A DNA stretch of 6,109 bases from NCBI GenBank assembly GCA_031290855.1, contig JAISLM010000036.1, positions 1 to 6,109 on the forward strand, given 5' to 3'. Positions 6,108-6,109 of the stretch are shown piece by piece. Position 1 is the stretch's first letter. Every line of letters starts with the position of its first letter. The stretch is from Spirochaetaceae bacterium. GTDB lineage: Bacteria > Spirochaetota > Spirochaetia > Treponematales > Breznakiellaceae. The position numbers and the translations under genes were made by a program. Under the pieces are notes generated by a model. It was not told the DNA's origin and searched no databases. It was given only the letters and a program-made list of their open reading frames with translations.

Positions 6108-6109
6108 AA

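Overview
The window carries four intact genes, all on the minus strand and closely spaced. In transcription order (right to left) they are an alpha-glucan/glycogen phosphorylase (glgP, 5764-3149), a queuosine-precursor transporter of the YhhQ/VUT family (3148-2420), the biotin carboxyl carrier protein of acetyl-CoA carboxylase (accB, 2365-1892) and its biotin carboxylase subunit (accC, 1882-563). The junctions (0, 54 and 9 bases) suggest one transcript.

The host is bacterial. The separate AccB and AccC subunits, the DUF3417-type phosphorylase and the GC-rich third codon positions show this much. The window has no marker gene that fixes the phylum. The palindrome-rich, less GC-rich flanks recall some free-living or gut spirochaetes (Treponema-like), but that is only a weak impression.

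Layout. 1-562 has no convincing gene. Its first 230 bases hold at least six short perfect palindromes with different stems and 2-4 base loops. A perfect 19-base inverted repeat lies at 18-36 and 491-509, and 241-475 has nested inverted repeats that could fold as RNA. 563-5764 is the gene cluster. 5765-6109 is again non-coding and hairpin-rich; it holds the glgP ribosome binding site, a possible promoter and a set of mutually complementary hairpins.

Function. The genes do not form one pathway. GlgP releases glucose-1-phosphate from storage glucan, AccB and AccC begin malonyl-CoA synthesis for fatty acids, and the transporter salvages a precursor of the tRNA base queuosine. A shared growth-linked or carbon-linked control is possible but is inference.

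The most interesting points are the palindrome families in the flanks and a palindrome-bearing in-frame insertion of about 25-30 codons inside glgP, close after the PLP-lysine region. Together they suggest that small palindromic elements may be spreading in this genome, including into coding sequence.
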